Assembly: GCA_910592205.1 (NCBI GenBank)
Contig: CAJVPJ010000295.1
Coordinates: 1-30,259 of the forward strand
DNA length: 30,259 nt
Reading direction: 5' to 3'
DNA from: Paraglomus occultum
Taxonomy: Eukaryota; Glomeromycota; Glomeromycetes; Paraglomerales; Paraglomeraceae
Below, in pieces: positions 22,305-30,259 of this stretch. A program made the translations under genes and the position numbers. Below the pieces are notes generated by a model. The model was not told the DNA's origin, made no database searches, and was given only the letters and a program-made list of their open reading frames with translations. Position 1 is the stretch's first letter, and each line of letters starts with the position of its first letter.

Positions 22305-23413
22305 ATGCCCTACACAGTTTTTACACCAAAACGTAAATCATTCCTTCTTACATTGGACAATACAAAGTGGCACTATGCCCATAATTACTATGGCGTGCCA
22401 TCATATACCGACAAACCGTGGCATCGTAAGATCCCTCTTTCTTTACGCACTTCTCCTCCAAAAAGCACGTCTCAAAATCTACACGTGTCACTAGTTGACG
22501 TACTCATAGTGTTGGGTGTCTTTACCGGGCTGTGCTGGCTGTACTGGGGGATAATAAAACTATGTCAGATCTTGGAGGAATGGGAGGAGTGGTTGCAAAC
22601 ACAGGAAGAGTGGGAAGAGGCACAGAGGGCCACTTGTGCTAATCCTGCAATTGGACTCAAAGCCTATGCTCCATCGGAAACGAAGAACAATTGGGTTTGG
22701 GATTATGTTGGTGAGCAGAAGCGATAAATTGTTGGTTGAGGAATTTGGAGATTTCTTTTTCGTTTTCTTTGCAAACTAATGCGTCTTTTATCTGTTCGTT
22801 CATAGTTCGTACAATCATGATACCTTTTGTTCACATGAAATATACGATAACTGGCTGGATTTCTGATGTCTTTGAAGAACTACCTGTATTTGCGTATGGA
22901 TTTGCAGTAGAATTAACCAGTACGTAATGGATAGATTATGAATTGCAGCGTTTTCTGATATTTGAGATGAGCAACAGTAACCGTTTGATTTATATCTCGT
23001 AAATTGTAGAGGCGGTCATATTTATAGCGATTGGATATGTGATATGGGCATACTCTACTCATAAAGTTGAACAGAAGCAACTGGAGGATGAGCTGTACAA
23101 CGAGCTTGTTACAAAACTGAAAGAACAACTAACAAACAACGTATGCGTTTTTTCTGATAACAGTTTCGTGCTTTTGTTATAGTTTGCACTGCATTGATCT
23201 TTATCTAATTTTCATTCCTAATAAACATAGAACGAATTTATCTTGGAACATGAACGGTTGAACTTTTACGCATGCACAAATAACGTTGCCTTTAGCATCA
23301 AACAACGCGTATGGCTTCGTGCCGAGGATCAGTTAACGAGGGAAATATGGTGGGTCGGGAAGAAAACGTATGGTGGTACCGTTGTGCTGTACGATAAGCG
23401 TTTATTTTATTAA
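22305..23413 (+). CDS. Unrecognised two-pass membrane protein with coiled coil
   Basis: I do not recognise a family. Four exons, 22305-22710, 22806-22919, 23010-23140 and 23231-23413, join in phase to 277 aa. The donors are GTGAGC, GTACGT and GTATGC, and the acceptors CATAG, TGTAG and CATAG. The N-terminal ~60 residues are polar and aromatic. A strong membrane segment follows at 61-86 (VDVLIVLGVFTGLCWLYWG), then an acidic Trp-rich helix (EEWEEWLQTQEEWEEAQ, 91-107), a second hydrophobic stretch at about 161-189 (AVIFIAIGYVIWAYS), a charged coiled coil (192-230), and a C-terminal domain with AFSIKQRVWLRAEDQLTR and a Trp-Trp pair. There is no signal peptide. The first methionine is the likely start because the two upstream in-frame options are short. 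Spacing and coding character support a real gene; function is unknown. Confidence 0.75.
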
Positions 23414-24296
23414 GAAAGAAAACAATGACAATGCTGTTTTGATTTCATCTTTGATATTTTTGTTGATAATCTGTCATTCTATGTCACACAAACAAAGTAA
23501 TTGTATATAAAAAATAGATATTTCACTTTCCTAGAGGACAATAAAAAGACTATCATATCAAGAAAGTAAACAATAGCGAACAGTATGTGCTCTGAAAGTG
23601 TTTTTTCCCTCAGCTACGTTCATAATTACTCATTAAATCGCAGAGATTTATATCAAGTGTCCGAATTGACGTCATGTATTGAGATGATTCACAAATACAT
23701 CATAGACTAGCGGTTTTCAAAAATTTTGATTGCATGTATTGACGCTCTTAGTTGTTACTATCACTCGAATTTAATGCTTTCTGTTAAAATAAACACGCTT
23801 CTCCTGCTCTAAATCCAGAGTATTTTTGTGGTACGCTGCCCGTTCAAACAATAATGCACACTCTGTTTTCGGACTCTTGTTTGACGTTAATCGACAGAAC
23901 CGAATCGTGTTAGCCTATAACAAAACACGTCCCTAACTCTGCATGCGTAAATTTATCGTTAATTTATTGCAGCTGTTGCAACATTACCGTTTCTTTTCTA
24001 TGTGACGTTCTACGTAAATGAAAGCCAATTATACATTTTTCATTATCAATAATAGAAAATTAAGCGAGGCATCATTGTTTCCACAATAGATTTATATTGT
24101 CAGCGAGCAATATTATTAAAAAGGGATCTTAGCTTAATTGGCAGGAACTGGATACCATACTATATAAGAACAAAATTTGAGCATTTCGTTCTTTTATTTA
24201 GCAACTTGTACGTTGAACACGTAGTTATTTTCATCTTGCCAACGCCTACGTTTTTATTAGCGTCCGTCGAAAACTTGTATATAACGACCCAAAGCC
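23414..24296. other. Non-genic AT-rich stretch
   Basis: This is the downstream region of the membrane-protein gene up to the MITE. No open frame longer than background and no recognisable RNA. A tRNA-like A-box at about 24130-24141 has no matching B-box (see rejected items). Confidence 0.4.
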
Positions 24297-24298
24297 TA

Positions 24299-24600
24299 CC
24301 GTATTTCTTTGACTAAAGTACCCCGGGTATTTTACTGTTTTTGTATAGTACCCGGGGTACTTCATCAGGGGGGTACTTTGATGGGAGGAGGGTATATGTA
24401 TATCTGTGTAAAGTACCCCCTATTACTATCAAAATTTTGTTTTATATGAGAATATCCGCTTATAATGCCCCGGGTATTTTACGCGATAATATTGATTTTT
24501 CCGACAATAGTACCCGGGTCTTTTACAAAATTAGGCCTCAAAATTGCTGAGGGGTACTTTGCTCGGGGGGGGGGGGGGTACTTTAGTCAAAGAAATACGG
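24299..24600. mobile_element. 302-bp MITE with TA duplication and internal GTACCCCGGGTA motifs
   Basis: The terminal inverted repeats are ~26 bp, CCGTATTTCTTTGACTAAAG followed by TACCCC. They are flanked by TA on both sides (24297-24298 and 24601-24602), as for Tc1/mariner-type MITEs. There is no coding capacity. The inside is built from repeated CCCGGGTATTTTAC-like words at about 24320, 24349, 24468 and 24510, and their complements near GGGGTACTTT. The right arm contains a run of 14 G. Confidence 0.85.
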
Positions 24601-24799
24601 TATATTATGACATATAATTGGTATTCCTGAAACTGTATTGTGCCTTTTCGATTATCAATACGTATCAACTTTTGGTATAGCACAGCCCTTATATGTGTAT
24701 AGCTTCAGTATTTTAATTCTGTGCTGCACCATCTTTAAGTCAAAAAATATTGATTACGTAATACTGCACACTACCGTGAATAAGCACCCCCAAGATTAC

Positions 24800-25660
24800 C
24801 TGAGCGCGCCGTGAGCCTTCAGAGCGGATATCGAACGTTCACAACAAGTAAATCATTTAACGATCAGATCACCACTACAAAGTGTATCCTATTCATCATG
24901 TTCGGTAACGCTCTTCGATTAATTTGCACCCCGCATGCTTTCAAGATTACGATTTACACCTAGTGGGTCCCTTCAGATACACACATACTATGTAACACCC
25001 TCACGACAAACAACCAACAAGTGTGCTTTCAAGATTATACCTAGCGACAGCGTACTTCGGATACGGACCCTCAACAGTTTTACCCAGTAAGAATTCTTAC
25101 CTCGTGGATCTTTTTGCATTGCAAAGCTCGATTCAAAAAACCTACTTGGATAAATATTACCAAGAATGAGTAAACAGTATCATCAAAATCACGGACCCAT
25201 GAAGGAAGACTACATGGTCAAGCGGCACCCATCCGATCTCACAAACCGGATGACCACTTGCGATGGCTTCTCAACAACGTCCCACGTATCCTATTCACCA
25301 CAGCCGCCTGAACGCGCCGTGAGCTCAGACGACCCTTCGGAGCGGATATCGAACGTTCACAAAAGTAAATCATCCATCGATCAGGCACCCAACTACTTTT
25401 CGTGTGATCCTATTCACCAGTTTCAGTAACGGTTTTCGAATAATTGCACTCCGCGTGCCTTCAAAAACTCGATTTACACCTATCGTGGCAGCGTCCCTTC
25501 AGATACACACATACTAAGTAGTCACCCTCACGACAAACAACCTACAAGTGTGGCCACGGAGAGCTATCGAACATCCGGCTTTTACACCTAGTGGCAGCGT
25601 GCCTTCGGATACAGACTCTCAACTAATCTACCCAGTAAGAATTCTTACCTCTAAAACATC
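24800..25660 (+). repeat. Direct duplication, period about 510-550 bp
   Basis: Copy 1 (about 24800-25105) and copy 2 (about 25306-25655) share GCGCCGTGAG, AGCGGATATCGAACGTTCAC, CCCTTCAGATACACACATAC, CCCTCACGACAAACAAC and CCCAGTAAGAATTCTTACCT in the same order. The offset grows from about 512 to 548 bp through indels. Each copy ends with the 14-bp palindrome GTAAGAATTCTTAC. Within each copy a smaller motif, ACACCTAGTGGCAGCGT then CTTCGGATAC, recurs twice. Confidence 0.85.
25166..25429 (+). CDS. Possible small protein inside the duplication (87 codons)
   Basis: The frame starts MSKQYHQNHGPMKEDYMVKR and is Ser/Pro/His-rich and polar, with no membrane segment or known motif. It spans the boundary of the two repeat copies, and the equivalent frame in copy 1 is closed. 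That suggests an old gene fragment or a chance frame rather than a working gene. Confidence 0.2.
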   Translation: MSKQYHQNHGPMKEDYMVKRHPSDLTNRMTTCDGFSTTSHVSYSPQPPERAVSSDDPSERISNVHKSKSSIDQAPNYFSCDPIHQFQ

Positions 25661-25669
25661 CTCGCGTCG

Positions 25670-25990
25670 GTGTGAGTCGTGTCAACGGACTTGTGTATCA
25701 AACTGTTATCGTTCTCGTTCGCGTCTCGTAGGTACGTAATATGGAGTAATGGCAGAGGACTCTCGTTTTTTGATGAAGCGTTCATATCGCATGTGTATAA
25801 TAGGGAGTGGTAGGTTGTATATTGTTTGAAGACAAAGAAGTTGTAGTGAAGCGAGAGAAGCGTCTGGGTATATATATGTATGGACAGTGACGCGTGTTCG
25901 CCTCCTCTTAGATGACATATGTTTGTACCACTTGATAACCATATAAGTATAAATGTAGTTAAGGGGTGTGAGAGTCTGCAGCTGTCAAAC
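25670..25990 (+). repeat. Diverged copy of the 27.3-27.8 kb satellite-like repeat
   Basis: This stretch aligns by eye with 27590-27830. Both contain a GGGTATATATATRTAT-type run, then CACGTGTT or GCGTGTTCG, TTAGATGACA, and a TATAAG/TATAAA block followed by GGGGTGTGA. Minus-strand frames here are by-products of this repeat. Confidence 0.65.
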
Positions 25991-26930
25991 TCAACCATAT
26001 TGTTCAGTATAATATAAAATCTCGTTCTTTACAATAGCGATGATAACACCAATAAGTCTTTTACATCTAATAGAAAAGCATTATAACATAATATCCGCGA
26101 AACATTTCGGGGTAAAAATTATTATCAGTCAGGAGATAATAACGTATTGTCATAATTGGTTACTATAAATAAGAACAAGACAGTAATATTATATACAGGA
26201 GCGCCTAAACTCGATTTGGCAGGAGCCAAAATCTCCAATTAGAGCCCCGACGCCCAGCGCTGCTGGGGCCCAGATCCAGGGGCCTTCCGCGCGAAAATCA
26301 ATACACCTGACCCTCGATTATTCTAGAACTTCGTTGAAATCACGTAAATACCCCCTAACCCCCTGCTCGCCAGGGAGAACTCATTACCTAACCCTTATAT
26401 CTAAAATCAACTTTATTTATACAACTACATCAGCTTCTCATGAAAATACACCGCATTTATAGTCGTCATATAACCACAAAACGCCTTATTAAAAACCCCA
26501 GTTGTCAAGGAAAACTCATGTGGTGTGGCAACCTCAGCCACCAAAAAACATACATACGATCCACTGCAAACTCTGGCTTAGCCTGATTCGTCAGGTTCCA
26601 CACCTAATTCTTAAAAGAAATGTCGCGGCTGATGCTGAAATCACCTGATATCAGATCGCTTCCTCCTCTTTAAATTTGCTTTTAGCTCTTTCGCTCCCAG
26701 CTCTAGACTACACTCCAAGTCCTCTATTTTTATTAAAAGACTATTATAAGTTTACTAATTATAATATAACGTAGGTAATAATAAAAAATTGTACAAATTA
26801 AATTTAAATTAAGATTACTACTTTCACTCTCGAGCAATTTCTGCAGCCGTCTCTTCAGTAATAAACTGCTTCTTTTCTTAACCGTGCCATCGAGAAAAGC
26901 GTTCGCATTATTCGATTGTCTAGATCTTTA
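25991..26930. other. Non-genic stretch with a GC-rich palindromic island
   Basis: Most of this stretch is AT-rich without genes. 26200-26300 is an isolated GC-rich patch with the palindromic core CCCAGCGCTGCTGGG and nearby GGGCCC and GCGCGC-type words, unlike its surroundings. This may be the terminus of a short interspersed element. Confidence 0.4.
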
Positions 26931-26967
26931 AAAAAAAGAGGGGTCAGAACGAATTCCTAGCAAGGGA

Positions 26968-27250
26968 GTGAATGAACGAATCATGTTTGAAAAAACATCG
27001 AGGCTACCCAAAGAACTATACTTAATAAATATGCCACGCAACGCCCAACCGGAACATGCCAAACTATTCATAAAACGAGAGGGAGTTCGTACGATGTCAA
27101 GGGACATGCGGGTCCCAAAGAAACATGCCAAACGTCTTTTAATGGGAGTGAGTTTGTGCGAAATCTGGTTCAACGGGCATGCGGCAATCCAAAAACTATA
27201 CTTCAATTGAATAAACACCCCGGCCCCACCCAAACGAAACATGTCAAACC
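26968..27250 (+). repeat. Irregular repeats of an AACATGCCAAAC word
   Basis: GGAACATGCCAAAC (about 27051), GAAACATGCCAAAC (about 27120) and GAAACATGTCAAAC (about 27236) recur, as do CAAAGAACTATACTT and CAAAAACTATACTT. An 80-codon plus-strand frame (26968-27210, with PEHAKLF and KKHAKRL) mirrors this repetition. It could be a repeated-motif peptide but is more likely non-coding. Confidence 0.4.
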
Positions 27251-27339
27251 ATCCACATGCCTTGTTTTCTTCGTAATGTAGTTATCGCGGTCCGACGCGT
27301 ATTTGAACTTTATTATAAACTGCGCCGTATCGTTAGAAG

Positions 27340-28110
27340 ACGTCGTGTCCGTGAGTTGTAGCAAACTTGTCGTGCATGCATAATAGAGAGTGCGGCAACG
27401 GATCGTTTGTTGTAGTTTAACTTGGTAAATAACGTTTGTTTTTGCGCTTTGGTGAAAGAACGGTTGTCGGACAGCGATAGGTTTGAGTTATCATTATATA
27501 CGAGTAGAAAGTTTTTCATCAGCGAACGGTCGATAAATCGTGTTGTCGTTGTTGGGTTTAAGAGTTCGTTGTTCTAAGAATTTGTTTCGTGTCGTATGCG
27601 CGTATATAGTGTGTCGTTGAATGATTGTTGTTGTATATTATTAAACTTTGCATTTGCGCTTTGATGAGGAAAAGGAAAGAGAGGAGGGTATATATATATA
27701 TATACGTATATGTGTTAACAGACACGTGTTTGCGTATTTGCGTGTTAGATGACAAATAATGACGTTACATCTTTATAAGGTGTTATTATGCAACAAGGGG
27801 TGTGAAAGCATGAGGTATCAGTGGAGTACGTGCAGTAAAAAAGTTTTTTACTCCCACGGATGGGGCAGTGTCGTATCATCGATCGCGTCGTATACATCAT
27901 TATAAGTATAAACGTTATTATCTACGCAGCAAGTGGTGTGAAAAGCATGAATAGATCTCACTCTCACGGGCGGTCTCGTATCATCGATCGCGTCGTATAC
28001 ATCTTATAAATATAAATGGTGTTATCTACGCAGAAATGGGTGTGAAAAGCATGAGGTGTCAGTGGAATACAGCAGTAAAAGTTTTTTACTCCCACGGGCG
28101 GTCAGGAGGT
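27340..28110 (+). repeat. Satellite-like array with TATA-GGTGTGAAAGC modules
   Basis: 27340-27690 holds two diverged copies of a TTTGCGCTTTG-containing unit. 27761-27890, 27891-27995 and 27996-28110 are three imperfect units of about 105-130 bp. Each has ACATC..TTATAA, a Y-rich spacer, ATCTACGCAGCAAG or similar, GGTGTGAAAAGCATGA and CTCCCACGG. Units 1 and 2 both end CGTATCATCGATCGCGTCG. No gene is seen inside. Confidence 0.8.
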
Positions 28111-28824
28111 AGCAATCAATGGGATAATAGTCCGCGGTAGTGACCAGTAAAAAATTTTTTATTAATAAACCACGCGCATGATTTTAATTAAACTGATCTC
28201 TGTGATATGTCGAGCCAATACACCCGGGAGAGTTGGTATACAGGCCTTGAGATTTAACTCTTTTCAATCTACCAACAATGAGTGACGCTTAAACTGTGAT
28301 TTATACTCACGATCTAAATATCGGTCTTGTATACGTTCTGCTAGATTATTATTTTTCCTCGAGATTTATATTAGTGTAATTAGCCTAATATCTTATCGGA
28401 TTGGGAAACTAAACTTGCGCAAAGAAATAGATAATAATTCTGTTACGAAAGACAACTTCTAGGTTAATAACCTGAAGGAACGCCGATCGGAGAATACGTT
28501 TGGCATCTCGATAGTACCAGAGACTACACCGGCGTGATATCTTTTACCTGAATTAATTATCACAAAAAAAATCAAATACGTTTGTTTTAACACGGTTTAT
28601 TAGAATATAAAGAACTATTCTATTACAAAAATTATGAGAGGTACTCAGCTGAAGATGATCTGAAGACAGGATGTCGTTTAGCTATCATCTAAGCTGCTCT
28701 TTTATAATTAAAATGTCTAGAAATTTAGCCACATGAGGAAATATAAGTACTACGTTAAATTAATGCCACATTAAGTAACGCTGTGACACTATTCACTTGA
28801 TTATCTTGTCATTTTTTCTTCCGT
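28111..28824. other. Non-genic stretch
   Basis: No supported gene. Around 28140-28175 a block with GACCAGT and TTATTAATAAACCACGCGC resembles 28996-29030 (GACCACTGG..ATCAATAAACCACGCGT), so it is part of the same repeat neighbourhood. Confidence 0.4.
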
Positions 28825-29007
28825 TTACGTCGCCTGCCTTTTTTTTTTGTCACTGGCGTATTCCGCAGCTACTGCGTTCGTTACAGATTTTGGAACGCCG
28901 CTGCCTTCGTAGATCGCTTGTACCACAGAGCGGAAAATTACATAACTATTATCCATCGGATCTGACAGATAACTTAATGTCGTAATGTCCACGAGGTAGT
29001 GGACCAC
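28825..29007 (-). CDS. Possible terminal exon or small protein (about 60 codons)
   Basis: This minus-strand frame contains DITTLSYLSDPMDNSYVIF and VPKSVTNAVAAEYASD and ends in a basic KKKRQAT before the stop. Its composition looks protein-like, but I recognise no family. An AG just upstream (AAACCAG) could be a splice acceptor, making this a last exon whose upstream part is lost or unseen. The frame overlaps repeat-related sequence at its 5' end. Confidence 0.25.
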   Translation of the reverse strand: MVHYLVDITTLSYLSDPMDNSYVIFRSVVQAIYEGSGVPKSVTNAVAAEYASDKKKRQAT

Positions 29008-29466
29008 TGGTTTATCAATAAACCACGCGTACTATGGTAAAGTTTTGTAGAAATTTCTCGAAGTTTCTGATTTTTTTTTGAAGACAACTTCCTGATTAAT
29101 TGCTTTAATGTTTGGGGAGTTTTTTTTTAATTTACAAATAGTGGTTTTTAATATTCGAACCCAAAACTGACGTAATTTACCCAGGACATACGCGAGAGCG
29201 CGTTTCCAGAACATGCTATTACGTTAAAAAGGCCATATACAGTATTTCCAATGCTGTTACTAAGGTATAGACGAAATCAATAATTTAGTGTTTTGTTAAA
29301 TTCTTCATCATGGTCTTGATGTCGTTCTGAATTAATCATAGCCTTGGTTCTTTGTCAGTGATTTTGATTATCGGTAAATAAAATGTCGTCCAGCAACCCA
29401 AACCGGTGCAAATGTTCGTCTAGCTGTAAGCATTAAACTCTAGTATAAAAATTAATTTGCTTCTAA

Positions 29467-29546
29467 ATGTGGAATCCGTTTGATCCAGCATACATTATTG
29501 GACGCCAAAGTCAGAAAGCCTATTTTTACAAGCTTGCAACCCATCA
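29467..29546 (+). CDS. Possible first exon of an unidentified gene
   Basis: The ATG at 29467 opens MWNPFDPAYIIGRQSQKAYF and runs 26 codons plus two bases to a strong donor, GTAAGTTTTT (29547). The sequence looks protein-coding. If spliced to the AG at about 29741, it reads THQLSLERKSNVPS and stops, a 40-aa peptide. A protein-like stretch, DYPWKENQMYQARSLFQALV, also follows there in a different frame. The gene model is unresolved. Confidence 0.3.
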
Positions 29547-29549
29547 GTA

Positions 29550-30110
29550 AGTTTTTTCTTTCCCTATTTGCTTTGTCCAAATCTAAAAAGTTTTGAGTCA
29601 TTCAGTTTAGCTTGTTGTTCCATAAAGAACGTTTGTGCAATGATCTGATCGTATTGTCTTACTTATATAGAGTAGTCGTCTAAGCAATTCAGGAAAATAC
29701 TGATCTTTGAATTTTCTTAGTCATGCATGGTGTTAACAGACTATCCTTGGAAAGAAAATCAAATGTACCAAGCTAGATCTTTGTTCCAAGCGCTTGTCCA
29801 ATCATTAACATTAAGTAAATTTTTGTCATCATCCCCTGATACCGATCTCAATTTTTTGAGGCAAATCTTTTTATTGGTTAATAAAAGCAAACTTTCCCAA
29901 AATGAGACTCGTTAAGTAGTTTTCTTGGTTGATCTATTGCGACGGAAATTATATTATTATTATCAGATTCCTCGGGAGACCATGCGCTTTTATATCTTTT
30001 GTGATACATTATCATCGTCTTTTATTTTTATAACAAAAAAAATTAATATATTTCCCGGCCGGATGATTTGTTACACTTATGAATTACACCAATAAATACA
30101 CATGTACATA
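29550..30110. other. AT-rich stretch, no confirmed gene
   Basis: Apart from the possible downstream exon near 29742-29816, which would end at a GTAAAT donor, nothing is supported. T- and A-rich low-complexity sequence dominates. Confidence 0.35.
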
Positions 30111-30149
30111 TGGGGCATGCTGCAACAAAACCAGACAAAGTGAACATTT
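30111..30149 (-). repeat. 39-bp repeat, inverted copy of 1478-1516
   Basis: TGGGGCATGCTGCAACAAAA and the following 19 bases (CCAGACAAAGTGAACATTT) are the exact reverse complement of 1478-1516. After one mismatch, ATTATG also matches. Exact identity over 39 bases almost 29 kb apart points to two recent copies of one dispersed repeat. Confidence 0.85.
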
Positions 30150-30259
30150 GATTATGATAAACCAAGAAAAAAACGAAAGCTAGAAACATAAAGCAAATAT
30201 CTGTTTCTTTATAATTCCACGGTTTTTTATAGGGCTTTCAGTAAGAATGACAATAAATT

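Noticed and set aside
24126-24200. tRNA-like start with an A-box word TAGCTTAATTGG
   Set aside because: No B-box (GGTTCRANNC) at a suitable distance and no cloverleaf pairing could be drawn.
27761-28110. Tandem units considered as a CRISPR array
   Set aside because: Units are 105-130 bp, imperfect, without short identical repeats and unique spacers, and the context is a eukaryotic genome.
29140-29165. B-box-like GGGTTCGAATA on the minus strand
   Set aside because: The final C is missing and no A-box or acceptor stem is found upstream.

Overview
The window looks like nuclear DNA of an early-diverging filamentous fungus. I infer Mucoromycota, most likely an arbuscular mycorrhizal fungus (Glomeromycotina), from four things: very AT-rich DNA, genes with many short introns (about 60-90 nt, GT..AG), dense decayed Tc1/mariner elements, and an insert that reads like DNA of a mollicute-type endobacterium. 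No rRNA or tRNA fixes the taxon, so the lineage remains an inference.

Layout. Positions 1-75 hold a short GACCCAAAT/ATTTGGGTC repeat. Positions 112-1202 hold a broken coiled-coil coding region that makes sense only if TGA is read as tryptophan, with a bacterial-type AAGGAGGTGA site inside it. From 1203 to 9600 the DNA is accessory: a decayed HECT ubiquitin-ligase gene (about 4015-5012), a Tc1-like element with ~100-bp inverted repeats (5293-6603), a pair of inverted repeats bracketing both (3366-3467 / 6631-6753), and a second Tc1-like element with exact TA target duplications (8323-9586).

Positions 10002-23413 are the conserved gene block. It holds mitochondrial-type ClpP (+, 7 exons including a 6-nt microexon), Kae1 of the KEOPS complex (-, 7 exons, tail-to-tail with ClpP), a Bye1-like PHD/TFIIS-like/SPOC protein (-, 4 exons, 1218 aa), Leo1 of the Paf1 complex (-, 2 exons, 469 aa) and an unrecognised two-pass membrane protein (+, 4 exons, 277 aa). 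I reconstructed the exons by hand; every junction keeps the reading frame and restores family motifs.

From 24297 to the end the DNA is repeat-dominated: a ~302-bp MITE, a ~510-550-bp direct duplication, and satellite-like repeats carrying a recurring TATAA...GGTGTGAAAGC module. A 39-bp sequence near the right end is repeated in inverted orientation near the left end. Only a few weak possible exons are seen there.

Functionally, Bye1-like and Leo1 both act on elongating RNA polymerase II and lie next to each other on the same strand. Kae1 (tRNA t6A) and ClpP (organellar proteolysis) are housekeeping. The most unusual item is the TGA=Trp segment at the left end.
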